NCBI GenBank assembly: GCA_025331445.1
Contig: JAIWNE010000113.1
Coordinates: 1-64,000, forward strand
DNA from: Blakeslea trispora
Taxonomy: Eukaryota > Mucoromycota > Mucoromycetes > Mucorales > Choanephoraceae
Reading direction: 5' to 3'
DNA length: 64,000 bases
Positions 11,132-23,174 of the stretch are shown here, in pieces. The notes under the pieces were generated by a model. It was not told where the DNA came from and searched no databases. It saw nothing but the letters and a program-made list of their open reading frames with translations. Both the position numbers and the translations under genes were made by a program. Numbering within the stretch: the stretch's first letter is position 1; every line of letters starts with the position of its first letter.

Positions 11132-14100
11132 TTAATTTGGCTGGCAGGTCGATTGCAACATGCAAGTTTGTAATATGGTTTTGACAATAGCAATCTGGCT
11201 ATAGAGTTGACTAGCAGGTATGATGGATGCGATGGAAAGAGGTTCAAATTCGTTCTTTAGAAGCCTCATACCGTACTTGGAAGAGTCGCTGTTGTTATAG
11301 TAATGCATTTGCATGTCAGATTGGAACAACCAGTTGACATATGCAAATGTGTGTTGTTGGAGATTGGTCACCGTTTTCATCTTCTACCATTACTGTATGT
11401 CTAAAGAGACATTCAATCTGACAACACCGGAGCACAGCAACATCATTTTCTTGGTAGTATGCCAAAGCATACGAACCGCGTTTGTTTTTGTTGAAGCCTC
11501 AACAGACTTGAACCGGTTACCCAGTATGTTGATCTCAAGGAACTTGTCTACTTGTTGAGTACCGGAATTGTACCAGGACAAAGTGCTGCGATATGCTGGT
11601 CTTTATAGACACCAGAGTACACAGTGTTGTAATACAGGACAAGGCAGGAGAACATATCATCTGACAAGGTGCCTGATCTGATCTTATTAAGCCCAAGTGC
11701 AGCAGAAGGAAGAGGCTCGGAACCAAAAGCAGGAACATCTCCAATGCGTATCTTGTACAAGGTTTTGAGACAAAAGCTACGATCCGCCAAGCTACAAGTC
11801 TAGCCTTAGACTGCCAAAAAGATCTTCAACTTGAGCAGTACATGCCTGGGGTATAAAGGGCAACAGGGATGCAACAGACTCTTCGAAATGAACTTGCAAT
11901 AGAATTTGTTGAGGTAAGTACGCTCAACGCAGTCCTTTCTGTTGGTCCGGATAGTCTTGATGTCCTGGTTATACCTTTCAAAGTTAAAGAGCCAGTGAGA
12001 AGGCGAAGCAGAGTAATCTAACATCGTTTCCTTTAGATGCAAAGCGTAGTGGAAGTTGGGCGTGATCAAGGACTTGTTCTTGTACACAGCGTCAAACCCA
12101 GAAAGGAACGAGTGCAGGAGGTTTTGAGCATTGTCGAGCTCAACAAGGGACACACAAGGGGAAAGAAAAATCTCTGAGGCCTTTACAAAAAGCATCCAGT
12201 GCTCGTATGCTCTTTGACCAAGATATGCCGGAAGCAAATGTCTTGAAAGCACCAACAGCCAAGTAGCCCATTCGTCAGCCTTCATGTTCGAAAACCCATC
12301 ACCAACTGCAATTTTCCGAGTAATAGACGACAACGCATGGCCCGGAGGCAAAACAAACTTATCTGCCAAGACTGCTTGCATGTCTTTAAGACCTTTGGAG
12401 TCGATTAGAGGAGAGAGTGTTGTTGTACCTGACTTCAAGGGACTTGTCCATACTTTTGTCATTTTCTTTGTGATACCGAGGAGAAGGTTATGCATTATGT
12501 CAACCCCAACATGACGTACAGGGTTGAAATAAGGCAAATCCAAAAGGACGCTCCAGCGAATACCGTTTGCTTTCTCTAAAAAACACGCTCTGCATTGGTT
12601 TTGGTATTACGCCATTTTTTGCCAGTTCTCGGTGCTCTTGGCTGCTTCTTTTAATCCAATTTTCAACGTCAAAGTCGGTGAAATCACGAGCTGTTTTCCT
12701 TGGACAAGTGCAGGGAATTGCTTCTTACACTTGTGACATCCGTTGGTTGAGGTGCAGATGTCAAGCCGACTACTTTTTCTGAGCAGGAAGATCCATCATA
12801 TACAACGAGATACCAGCCTTTACCAGATGAGTGCCTTTAGTCCTTGTCTCCATTTGGACACCATTCATTAAGACCAAAAGCTCTTCGACCAGAGGGCGCA
12901 AGTAGTTGTTCATCTGATACGTGCTTGGCTCACTAGGACCAGGTATCAAGCATACCAAGATGGTGTTCGTACGGATATTACGCACTTCGCGAGGCAGGTT
13001 CTGAATTGTCAAGTAAATCGCACCAACACTGTATGATTCTTTGTATGCCTGGAACCAGTCGCAGTTCAACGTAAGAAGCAGGTTATAATCGCTCTGGAAT
13101 ACAAAGGGTTGGCTGTCGGTATCATTGATCTTAAACTCATTCCAGACTATGCCATCGTAGATGTCTGATAGCATACCAGGTAGAACTTGGCGTTTTTTCC
13201 AGAGAGTAAGACTTTCGGCAAATCCGTTGCGCATGAAGAAACCCTTCAAAGTATCTACCAACGAGTTGTAAAAGAATGACCTCACTGGAGCAAGTTTACC
13301 GTACTGGTTAGTCACTAGTAATTCGGCTTCACAGAAAGCAGAGTCGTTGAAGATGCCAGTGTCTGCACAATAGCGTTGGTCTTGTACTTTTTGTTTTTCT
13401 TCATCTGAATCGTATGGATGGATAGCGTGACATTGAGTACAGTTCACATACTCCTTTACTGCTTTGCTGCTGTGTTTGTTAGATGAGTTCCATCTATCGA
13501 AAGTTTCTATAGTGGCAGGAAATCTAAAGCTTTCTTCCGTAAGACAGAGCACCATGTTACAAAAAAGCATTACTGTTTCAGAAGTGACATCGGCAAGCTG
13601 ATTTTTGCGCAATAAGAGTAGCATGGCGAACAAAAGCGAAGCGATAGGCGAAGTAGGAAAATTCTTATTGATAGGACATTCGTAAGGAGCGTCTTAAAAA
13701 ATAAGGATGAATAGATAAGTTTATTGATCATTTAAAAACATTGAGAATGGAGACATACCATCTTGATTGACGTCTTCAGCTGGAATGTCTTCAATAGGCG
13801 TGGGTGTATGAGGAACAACACCAAAAGAGAACTCCATTTCTATTCAGTTGATGTTAATGTATGTAAGACTACATTGTATATCGCAAGGCTTACCATCGTC
13901 GACTAAAAGACTGTTGAGTGAATAAGTAAGTCCTGAGTTAAGTGATTGAGAGGTAGCATCATCTACAAAACAAGCATGAGTATCAGATGTCAATAATGAT
14001 TAGATGTACAAAAGTTGTATAATTACATTCAAGTCTTTGTCTCTTTTCGACTTCACGCTTTTGATGCTCACGGTAAGCACGCTTAGTGACCTTGTCATGT

Positions 14101-14183
14101 CCAACTTGTGAGTTTTCCTTGCATACAGTGCAAAAGCACATCATCAAACCGTTACAAGTAGAAGAGTTGGTAGAAGTAGACAT
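11132..14183 (-). pseudogene. Plavaka/CACTA-type (Tnp2-like) transposase
   Basis: DNA-cutting transposase of the CACTA clade. The start is the ATG at 14183. Exon 1 encodes a Cys-rich N terminus (MCFCTVCKE...GHDKVTKRAYREHQ), a motif usual in fungal Plavaka proteins. Three small introns follow (about 13970-14030, 13840-13893, 13694-13758). The core at 12770-13633 has the catalytic-region motif LLLTLNCDWFQ and the diagnostic NLPREVRN...LIPGPSEP. The next block at 11806-12543 carries VGVDIMHNLLLG, the second acidic motif of the clade, and a C-terminal part reaches 11132. At least two frameshifts and a stop fall in 12543-12780, around a CHKCKKQFP zinc-finger segment, and more near 11390 and 11550. 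Termini with CACTA were not found nearby. KDZ was considered; NLPREVRN and DIMHNLLLG fit CACTA/Plavaka better. Confidence 0.75.
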
Positions 14184-16191
14184 TTTTAAAAAATAATAGA
14201 GAGAGAGAGTGAGAGAAAGAGAGAGAGGATAAAAGTGAGGAAAATACCAATTTCGTTGAATGTTGACAGTGATATATATACCAATGGTTTACCCTTGATT
14301 TGGAACTGAGAATGATATTATCGACAATCTTTTCAGGATCCAAATGCTGTTTCAATACAATGACAGCCATTGTTCTTGAATTTACTTTTTTTATTACTAA
14401 TTTTAAGGGATTTTTGTCTGTCTGTCAAATCTTGTCTTACTGTAATACACGGAGTTGAAGAAAACGTGTTCACAAGTCTTTTTTCCAAAAATTGTGCATT
14501 CTCTCTTTATTGTTTCTACTTTTTGTAGACAAGACTTGTTGCGTCATGACAACTGAATATTGAATGCCTTATTTTGTGAATATGATATTATTTCCATCCT
14601 TTGAAGGTGTATTGATACATATTTTTTGGTATGAAGGGTGTTTTTAAATGTCAGATTTGATTTCTTTTCTTAGAAAAATAAATCAGGGTCAATCTTGGTT
14701 ATTTCACTCCGATGTTTGAGATACTTACAAAAGAGACGAAAACAAAAAAGATATAGCATTGTGTATGATAAGCAGTTGCAGTAAGTAATTACTCTCTTTT
14801 ATTTTCAACTGTTGATAGACGCCGTGATAAAAGTACAATCATTTCTCTTTTTTAACTGATTTGAATAGTACATTTTTACACAAAAAAATCAAGGCAGACA
14901 ATTTTATTCTCATACAGAAATACTCCTTCCGCTTTTAAAAAAAACATGTCCCAGAAAATTTTTTTACCTCGCTTCAAATTTACTTTTTTTATTGAAACAA
15001 CCTTGACTCCTGACTTACCCATCTCTAAAGAAAAAAAGGACTGATGAAACTCAATAGACTTTAGTCATTACGATAAACCAATACAATTCAAGCGCGTTAC
15101 GAACAAGTCGGCAAGAATCTAGAAGCATCAAGAAAAAGGACAACTATAAAGATTCTTTAATTATTTCAGTAAAAGGCTTTGACACCAACAAACGTGTAAG
15201 ATCTTTCTTTTCGGCATCATTTCTATTTGGTATGCAAATTATAATTATTAATAACCCACAGCTAGTGAATTACACCGTTGATCACTTTATTGCTCGTTAA
15301 GTATGAGGTAAGTAATACTTTTAGCCTAGAATATAAACAGATCTTTGTTTGAATGGGCTGCATCGCGAACAATAAGTTTGGGTATTTGGCTGAAGAATTG
15401 TGTTGATACAATAAAAAAGACGACATCTTTCCTGTCAAGTTATTACTTTATTTCTGTATGCGGTTTTGTTATTTTGAGATGATAGAGTGTGTTAATGTAT
15501 AGAAACGAGTGAAAGAGAATTAATGTTTTGGATGAGTGCTTTCATAAACAGACATAAAAACGGTTAGCTTTAGCAAGATCAAATACAAAAATCAGAATTG
15601 CTTGCACGTTCTAATTGGTTCTTTTGTTTTTTTTTCTCTTGGTTTATTTAGAGTCCTTTCTCTTCAGTGCTTTAAGTTTTTTATTTACCATTTTTAAAAG
15701 ATTTTCCCAATTATTTTGTAAGCCTTATTCTCAATTTTCTAATTTCTCAATTCCGAAAATATTCTCCAATTTTCTTAGCTGTAATTTTTCAGGTCTTTAT
15801 ATTTTTAAAGAAAAAAAGACAAGTCAATTTAAACTCCTCAGCATTAAGGAAATCAAGTTGATTCAAAATCTCAAGAAGACAAAAAATCACTGCCAAAAAA
15901 TTTAAAGAGCGAATTTTCTTTAAGCAGGTAGAAACCTAAATGGTTATAACTTTATGGAAACAAACTCGTTTTGAATTCTGTAAGAAGTTCTGAAAGTCCA
16001 AATTATACATCTAAATATCTGTCAAAAAAAACAGCAATCTTTATAATCAAAATCAATATTTGGGTTTGGGGTGCACCTAAGACCATGTTAACCGTGGATG
16101 ACCACCGTACGTTGGTCAAGCATTCGGTGTGGTGCAGCTAAATTGGCACTGTTATGTGTGATATTATCACTCTACAAATCAAAAAAGAGAT
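14184..16191. other. Intergenic, no supported gene
   Basis: About 2 kb of AT-rich DNA. An upstream ATG frame at 14290-14370 (minus) ends at a possible donor and could be a 5' exon, but I cannot support it. The 96-residue open frame at 15615-15905 is Phe/Ser/Lys-rich and looks like AT-rich chance. No repeat recognised. Confidence 0.4.
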
Positions 16192-16265
16192 GCTCGTTTA
16201 GCTCAGTTGGTTAGAGCGTGGTGCTAATAACGCCAAGGTCACAGGTTCGACCCCTGTAATGAGCA
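16192..16265 (+). tRNA. tRNA-Ile (anticodon AAU)
   Basis: A complete cloverleaf. The acceptor GCTCGTT pairs with AATGAGC; the D arm contains TAGCTCAGTTGGTTAGAGC; the anticodon loop is CTAATAA, giving anticodon AAT; the T arm is ACAGGTTCGACCCCTGT; the discriminator base is A. There is no intron and CCA is not encoded, as expected for a eukaryotic nuclear gene. The internal A and B boxes are intact, so it should be transcribed by Pol III. Confidence 0.96.
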
Positions 16266-16671
16266 ATTTAACATTTTGAATCATTTTTTATCTTTTGGCT
16301 GCAAATAATTTACGTTGTTACAGGACAAAGGATAGTTTTTGCTGTAACTTGAGAAAGAGAACAAATAGATATAACAGAGCAATCAGGCAGCAAGGTTATA
16401 AGTAATGAGCACCAGGTTTTAAGTCGTCCGACTAGAGATATAAGTAAAGTAGAGAGAATAAAGTAACATAAAAGAAGAGATGCAATAAATGAATACAATG
16501 ATCTGTAATAAGTATCAAGGGAACTAATAACTATATGTGGAATTAGGTAGTGAATATGTCAAACTACAACCAAGCGTAAAGTAAATAAGAGAAATGTAAG
16601 TTGAGTTTATTAATAAGAGAAGATTAAAGAGTTTATATACTATTCTTGTGGAGATTGGGTAATATGCAAGA
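16266..16671. other. Spacer downstream of tRNA-Ile
   Basis: AT-rich spacer with no supported gene. The 62-residue minus frame at 16310-16498 has no recognisable motif. Confidence 0.4.
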
Positions 16672-17160
16672 ATAAAAAGACAAATGAGTACTTTGATAAT
16701 CCTTTTATTCTGATAAAGAGAGATAAGTTTTCTATCTACTGAATTTACAACGACTATTTATACAAAATGATTTGAGATTGGTTTATCCGATTATTTAAGC
16801 CGAGAGTAGAAATGATTGTTGATGAGCAAGCTTTAAAGACTTGTTCTTGTTATAATAAGGGTTATTGTTATTGATGTATGACTAGTTTGGAAATGATCTA
16901 AAGGATTGATTGGCTCAATCCTGAAGTTGATCTCAGCTGTCATTTATATTTAGGATGTGCAATTTATCTGATTGATACTCAGTCTGAGTCTGAGTAGTTA
17001 CATCTTGCATTTCAGGGTGAATCCCTTAGTCTTTACTTAACTAGGTAATGATTCCAATTCAGATACATGAAGTTCTTTTTATAAAATACTTCTTTGTCTA
17101 CAATGATCTTTCAATGAACATCTTTTATAAATCAATTATGGTGTAATCACCACAATTCTA
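16672..17160 (-). repeat. Dispersed repeat X, copy 2 (promoter-bearing, inverted)
   Basis: The reverse complement of this stretch matches 23175-23663, including a TATAAATAGTCGTT promoter-like core (about 16765-16778 on the minus strand) and the segment around TGAATCCCTTAGTCTTTAC. Divergence is modest. In the other copy the repeat ends about 40 bp before a MULE-type ATG, so it may be a MULE terminal repeat; an LTR is the alternative. Boundaries are approximate. Confidence 0.6.
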
Positions 17161-17780
17161 AAAGAAGTCATGTTGGACTTGCAAACTAATAATTTAAACA
17201 GTCAAGTTAATGAGTCATCATGTATGGATTATTAATACATGTCTGAAAGTTCTATTCATTATGATATGGAAAGTCAGAGATGGATTCTAATAAGGTTGTT
17301 GTGTAATAAGAGATCAAGAGGAGCTGTCAAATGAGTAAAATACCAAATAGGAAATACAGAGTTGGATTCAAAGCAGCGAAAAGAAGTCAGAAAATAATTG
17401 GGTACTAGGAAAATTTCTGTGCGTAACATCTCCTCCGGGTTGGAAGAAGATCATGACCCATGATCGTCAAAAGGATTTAAGTAAGAGTCAGTCTTGCACC
17501 AAGAGTCTTGAAAAATATAAAGGTCTTGAAGTACCATCGTGAGATAAATTGATAATTGAAATTGATTCATTGAAGTAAGTTGAATTGAGATGGATCAGTT
17601 GTTGAATATTGTTGAAGTACTGATCGGGGAACATCGAGAATTTGTAAATAATTGTCGATAACATTTGTCGAAGTTGATAATTGAATGTTCTAAATAAGTT
17701 GTTGATAATAATTCGTCGAAGAAATAATTGTGGATGATAGTTTGTTGAGAATAACTGTTGAAAGTGATGTAACAATTAAA
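17161..17780. other. Low-complexity TTGA-rich region
   Basis: Biased sequence rich in GTTGA/TTGAAG, containing a GC-richer island around 17420-17470. The minus-strand open frames here are repetitive, and no gene is supported. Confidence 0.4.
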
Positions 17781-17785
17781 AGGTT

Positions 17786-18165
17786 GATGGCAAGGAACAG
17801 CCAAACTGATAGCGGAGGGATGAGAGATCAGAAGTATTGACGCATCTTGTAGGTGAATACATCGAAATTAATCTGTCGAAGTTGATTTGTTGAAGTAAAA
17901 TGTAGTTAAGATATGTTGTTGAAGATAAAATTGTTGTTGAGATAAGTTGTTGAAGATAAAATCGTTGTTGAGATGAGTTGTTGAAGATAAAATCGTTGTT
18001 GAGATAAGTTATTGAATAAACTTTGTTGAATAAGATTTTGCTGAGATAAGTTATTGAGAAATAATTGTTGAGAGAGAAGTGACAATTAGTGAAGTTGATG
18101 ACAAGGAACAGCCAAACTGATAGCGGAAGGTTAGGAGATCAGAAATATTGACGCCTCTTGGAAAT
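17786..18165 (+). repeat. About 310-bp spaced direct repeat
   Basis: A roughly 60-bp block containing AAGGAACAGCCAAACTGATA occurs at 17786-17850 and again at 18096-18160, followed each time by ATTGACGC. The intervening sequence is TTGA-rich. Confidence 0.7.
17915..18007 (+). repeat. 31-bp tandem repeat, three units
   Basis: Three consecutive 31-bp units beginning GTTGTTGAAGATAAAAT, differing at one or two positions. The flanks contain decayed copies. Confidence 0.8.
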
Positions 18166-18384
18166 AAAGTGGCAGGATAACAAAATATAGAGTCTTGATG
18201 AAATTTCTTGAGTAGTATATAATCTTGATAAAAATTTCTTAAAATGTGAAACTTGATAATAATTTCTTTCTTTAAAAAATGATTTATTTGAAAGAGGAGA
18301 AAAGATGATAATGGTATATAATATAGAGGAGCACCAGAGAAAACCACAAGGGGAAAAAGCAGAGGAAACAAAAGAAAAGGAGAA

Positions 18385-21300
18385 CACTACGGCGTATAGG
18401 AGTTTTAAAAATATTCGAGTGAGCTTTTTCTAATTGAGATCAATGTTCAGCTTTAATAGACATGGTTCTTTTGGCTTTTGAAATGATTAAAGTGATGGAT
18501 TTTTTGGTTGAAATGTAATGTAGAGACTTAAGGGAGGTTATTTTTTTTAATTTGAAGCTGATCTGAAGAGATGAGTTGATCTCGGTTTTTTTTACTTGTC
18601 AAAGGCCATAAAATAAATAAAAAGACTAAGAAAAATAATCTGTGAGAAAGAGATTTGGCTGAAAAGGGAAAAAATAGCAGTGAAAATGAAGAGACAATCA
18701 AATGGGGGGATCGATTTCAGAATTTATCCAAAAGAAATGTACAAAAAGGGTAAATGGGGGGATAGGCCAAGTGAGGTGAAACAATCTGTGTAAAAAAATA
18801 GAGAGTATGTATGCAAATTTAATTTAAAGGTAAAGAAGAGGTATTTGGAAGGTAATCCCAAAGTAAAGTCAGATAAATGACGAAATAAAGATAGTAGGCT
18901 GAAAGAGAAGAAAAATAAGCATAAGCCATTTAATTATAAAGCCAAAGGCTAAAGAGCCAATTTTTAATTTTTTGTGTAATCATAACAAGGTGCAGAAAGC
19001 TAAAGAAGTGTAAAAAAGTGTAAAAAATAAAATAGCAAGGTTTAGAGAAGGTGTTTGTTATTCATACTTTTAAATTTTAAGATGGTAGTACAAGAAATTT
19101 ACGATCATAACTAAATGTCGATCTTGAGATCTCTCATCACCATCACTGAAGCAACATGAGCACATGGAGAAGGACTCGTTGTTGCTGTAAGTGTCTTTAA
19201 GTCAAATAATGACTGGCAAAATGAATAACAGACATTCCAGCAGTTAGGTAAAATAAAAACTGCACTCATCTTTGTATAAAGTGAGATGATGTAGTTTGGG
19301 CTGAATTAAATCGCGTTGTATGAGAGTAAGCAGTGCTTAGAAAAGCTGAAAAAGATAGATGCTGATGTAAGATTATGAGCAACAACTTAAAGAGAAGTTT
19401 AGATAGGAGAAAAGAAACAAATGCTACTTTGAAGCAAGTCAAAAAGAAAGAAAGAAAAGTAATAACAATCACTACTGAATCACTATCTTATCCTCAGCTA
19501 ATGACTCTCACTAAATAAGGATGGAATGTTTAATTATCACTTTTAAGAACTGCTAGTTTTAAACATTGGAAGTCAATCTTGAGACTAGGCAAATCAATTA
19601 TGTAGACAAAAAACTTCAAATACTCTAAATTAGGTATTTGACTTGATGGTGAATTAGAATGCTTAGTTGAGAAGTCATGAAAGAGGAACAGAAGGATCAA
19701 TTTTAGGCTTTAAATGACTAATCCATTCACTTCTTTTATAGGAACAATTGATAATTGCACATATCCATCGTAAGAGATATCATCAACAGATTTCAATACT
19801 TATGGTCAATGTTATCAACAAATGGATTCAAAGGGTGTCATAAGAAGTATTTGTGTCAGTGAGCCTTTACAATAAATAAATAATCTTGTTACATTTGGCT
19901 TCTGATGTGCCATCCTACTGTTATAGTCTATTATATCTCTAACAAGAGCGACACTATATAATAGGGTTGCTCTTGATACATTTTATTTTTAAGCTAGTTA
20001 CTTGTATTTTAAAAAATGGTTCATTCATATACATGTATAATTTTGAGACAGCTTGACGCTTTGCTATCAACTTTTTTATAGATTCTACTTTGGTCTTTCT
20101 TTAGGATCCCCTTTTGTAAAGCGTTCCTTTAATTGATCACTAATAAAATCTGTTTATGCAAATCCAACACATTTTCCTTTTCAGTATGATTTTAGCTTAA
20201 ATCTGTCAATGAAATCATGCTTTCTTCCCATCACTGCCATATTTCTCATATATACTAGCCATTTTTTTTAATCCCCCATTTTCTTTTTCTCTCTTTTTGT
20301 TTCAGTAAATGCACAGCAAAAGGTAAGCACTTTTATCTCTCTCTCTTTTTTTTTTTTAATTACAAATATCATATAATCCATCAAAATCACTGACTCTTTT
20401 ATTTCACAATAGCTACATGTGTATCACCTTATGATGACAACATTTCAACAACTCGACTACGCTCCTCTTCTTATTTCCTACCATTTTTCAATTCACCATC
20501 CGTATTTATTTGCTTATCATTAACTTTATATACACTTATATAAATACTCATCATAAGCTCTGATTGACAATCCTTTATCCATGTCACCTTCTTCTGTAAT
20601 ACTTTTCACCATCTCATCCATAGCTTTTTGATTCAAACTGCTTGCTCTCTACCATGTTTCTCAAACTTATACTTCTTTGACTGTTATCTTAATACCATCT
20701 CTATTTATGCTGCCTATCTGGATTGATGCGTCTTTCTCAACTTATTCTTGCCTAAAGTCCTTCGATTTCTCCATTTAAATGTTCAAATGCTTTTGTATAC
20801 ATTGCATCGACTAACTTGCTCTATTTGTAGTCATTGCCTTGAAACCCATTGACAATCGTATATCCAATCGCCTACCATGCTTCCTTCCTATTTCTGATTT
20901 TTTCATGTCTATTGTCTTTCTTGTGTGCTCATTTGGTCTGCCTGTTCCATCATTGTCACTGATCATTATCCAAGCTTCAAGATATACTTTTCCTCTCTAA
21001 TATACCGTCGTTCAGGATACTTGGTCTCTTCTCATGTCGCCATCTCTCTACCTCATCTTCAAGAAATGCTCTTTATCCGCCTACTCTCCTTCCACTACTA
21101 TGGTCTGTGCTTTTGAAGGTTGCCGAATCTCTTTTTGGTTGAACTTGGGGTTCCTTCCAACTTTACTGCTTGTGTTTTTCTTCTTTTTGTGTCTTCCTGC
21201 CTTTGCTCATGCTTACATGGGTGCTCCATCTCAGATGAGCTTGCCTCATCGCTTTGAATCTCTTTCGTGACAAGTGAAATACCGCTTCCAGATTATTTTG

Positions 21301-22250
21301 ACTTGACTGTCTTACCGAATGAACTTCTCTTTATCAGTTGTTTACTTCTGACTGTTGCTCTCACTGTTGGCTGGACTCATGAGGTACCTAATCGCAACTA
21401 ACGGAATCAACATGCTCTTGACAAAGTACATGTGTAAAGGATCGCGTCTCATCTTTATTTTTCTTTTGGTTTTTTAGACTTTCTATGCTATTCACTGTCT
21501 TCCTCTATTGTTTCTGACTCTTGTGTATACTGGTTACTAGTGATCTCTCAGTTGGTGTTGCTCATGACCTTGCATGTTGCTTCAAGATGGCTGTCAAGAA
21601 AAAAAAAAATTTGAAAAAATTACTCTCGGTTAAGGCTGTATATTTTTTCAAGCGCAGCTACTGCAAAGCGATTAAGGTGCGAATTGAAAGCTCTAATTAT
21701 GGAAATTAATTCATTTCTGCTTTCTATACTGCTTCTTATGATCCCAAAAGGTACCTATATTAAAGCCAAGCATGCCAATCAATCTGAATACACCTGATGC
21801 AACATTCCTATTGCCAAAAAGGACATCTGAGCTACAAATGAGCCTAAAGAAGAACCCATATATAGCATTTATTTGATTCAAATTAATAAAAATAAACAAG
21901 CTTGATTTGTCATAATACCAAAATAATCCAATCATAAGCCAAGCTCATCCGAAATTAAAGGCATTACCATTTGCTCATTTATTGCTTATACTTTTAAAAC
22001 TTGTTAAATCATTATTACTATATACTCTAAAGGCCATTTGTCACTATAACTCCCCTTTGAGACCTAAGCTAGATATGATTCGACTATAAAGCACTCCTAT
22101 TCAAAGTAAGCTCGTATAATACTTTACCCACGGCCCAATTCTTGTGTTTCTGCCTATTTTTCGTTGAAACCGCATATGAAAAAAACAAATATTTCGCAGG
22201 GTTATTTCACAATTATTTGAGTCACTATATACACCCTCTACGCCGTGGTG
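18385..22250 (+). mobile_element. CAC-A: large TIR element, internal-deletion copy (3.87 kb)
   Basis: The left end is CACTACGGCGTATAGG (from 18385). The right end is CTCTACGCCGTGGTG (to 22250), so the termini form an imperfect inverted repeat of about 15 bp. The copy is homologous, in inverted orientation, to CAC-B and CAC-C. It lacks about 2.3 kb present in both; the junction is near 19820, where sequence matching CAC-C at about 59460 abuts sequence matching about 57160. From about 20110 to 22250 it matches CAC-B essentially perfectly, while 18850-20100 resembles CAC-C more. No transposase is recognised. No clear target duplication is seen (left flank GAGAA, right flank CTAGT). Confidence 0.8.
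20431..21385 (+). pseudogene. Decayed hydrophobic reading frame in CAC-A
   Basis: Not recognised. A possible 5' intron precedes it (donor GTAAGC near 20321, acceptor CAATAG at about 20407-20412). From the ATG at 20431 one frame runs to 21270, broken by a few stops. It contains PIWIDASFSTYSCL, FKCFCIHC and strongly hydrophobic stretches such as FLPTLLLVFFFFLCL. A second frame continues as VTSEIPLPDYFDLTVL to about 21385. The same frames occur in CAC-B (about 25294-26248, minus; identical over 1 kb) and in CAC-C (about 55600-56553, minus; diverged). Composition suggests a multi-span membrane protein. The A-versus-C differences in the last 79 codons are mostly amino-acid-changing, so no constraint is visible now. 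It may be a relic cargo gene or chance. Confidence 0.3.
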
Positions 22251-22282
22251 CTAGTCTAAAAAACATTTTTATTGTTGAATAG

Positions 22283-22976
22283 TATGACACAGTCAGAAGT
22301 TCAATGGGCAGCTACTATGCTAATGCCCATCCCCATATGAACAACAGATCAACAAACCGTGTTGAGGGCACTCATGCTGCTATGAAGCATAGCATTGGCT
22401 CTTCCAAAGGAAAAATGGGCCCTGTTACTGATAAGATCGATCATTGGTACAAGATGAGAGTAAGGTCGAATATTAGTGTTTGTTGAAATATTTATCTGAT
22501 TTTTGCTTCTAAAGGAGGACTATCGTAACTTCCAAATGGAACATGAAAGTCTCTCTATTCCTGTTTCCATTATCACGAGCGAAGTGCAGCACTTGTTGAA
22601 GTCTTTGCAAGGCAAGATCACCAAGTTTGCTTTGATCAAGGTAAAAAACCAGCTCGTAAAGGGTTTAAAAGAGAAACAAGAGGGCCTTTTAAGCCAAGAA
22701 TGCTCTTGTTTTGTGAAGGTGTGGCGCTTACCTTGTCGCCATGAACTACTTGAATGCGTTGAGTCAAACGGCGAAGTAACACTTGATGCTGTTCACCCCA
22801 GATGGCACATTCCTTTCATTAACGGAAATGGTAATTTGTGATAATGAAAGTAATGTTCTTTGATGTTAATTGTATTTCTAGTTGCTAAAATCGGCCAGCT
22901 TAGTCTTGACAACAAGACTAGCACTGCTAGTGGTGATTATCAAGATGTAGTCAATGGCGAGTTCTCAATTGTATAG
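22283..22976 (+). pseudogene. MULE transposase C-terminal fragment with SWIM finger
   Basis: C-terminal part of a Mutator-like (FAR1-related) transposase. Exons by splice signals are 22283-22459, 22514-22830 and 22882-22976, with short introns (GTAAGG...AAAG and GTAATT...CTAG). Exon 1 has the family motif MNNRSTNRVEGTHAAMK. Exon 2 holds a SWIM zinc finger, CSCFVKVWRLPCRH (C-x-C...C-x-H), a nucleic-acid- or protein-binding domain typical of MULE/FAR1 proteins. The fragment ends with a natural TAG. Upstream, CAC-A ends 32 bp before exon 1, so the catalytic DDE domain is missing. It is a broken gene. Confidence 0.7.
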
Positions 22977-22989
22977 AGTAATACTTCGC

Positions 22990-23092
22990 GCACCCACTTT
23001 TCACACTCACTTTTTAAATACACCCCATTTCTTGCACCCACTTTTTAAATACACCCCATTTCTTGCACCCACTTTTTAAAAAACACATTTTT
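22990..23092 (+). repeat. 31-bp tandem repeat (TACACCCC unit)
   Basis: About 2.6 copies of a 31-bp unit containing TTTTTAAATACACCCCATTT, starting near 23009, 23040 and 23071. The repeat lies between the MULE fragment stop and repeat X copy 1. Confidence 0.8.
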
Positions 23093-23174
23093 TGCTTTCC
23101 TCTCCCCCCATTTTTTTTTAAAATCAGAAAGATTTCAAACCAATGGTCCCTGATCTGAATATCAATAAAAACCT

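Noticed and set aside
15160..15300. Spliced fragment resembling an Hsp70 segment (GFDTNKR joined to LVNYTVDHF)
   Set aside because: The match is very short and the sequence before and after shows nothing of the family; likely chance.
15615..15905. 96-residue open frame
   Set aside because: Composition is that of translated AT-rich DNA (Phe, Ser, Lys, Leu), with no motif, splice context or second copy.
17488..18387. Minus-strand frames of 69-106 residues
   Set aside because: They translate TTGA-rich tandem repeats and have no conserved motif.
21034..21270. Similarity to Pmp3/UPF0057 small membrane proteins (GC...FWLNL...P...HAY)
   Set aside because: The spacing between FW and the HAY part is about eight residues too long, the usual first helix is missing, and A-versus-C substitutions look unconstrained.
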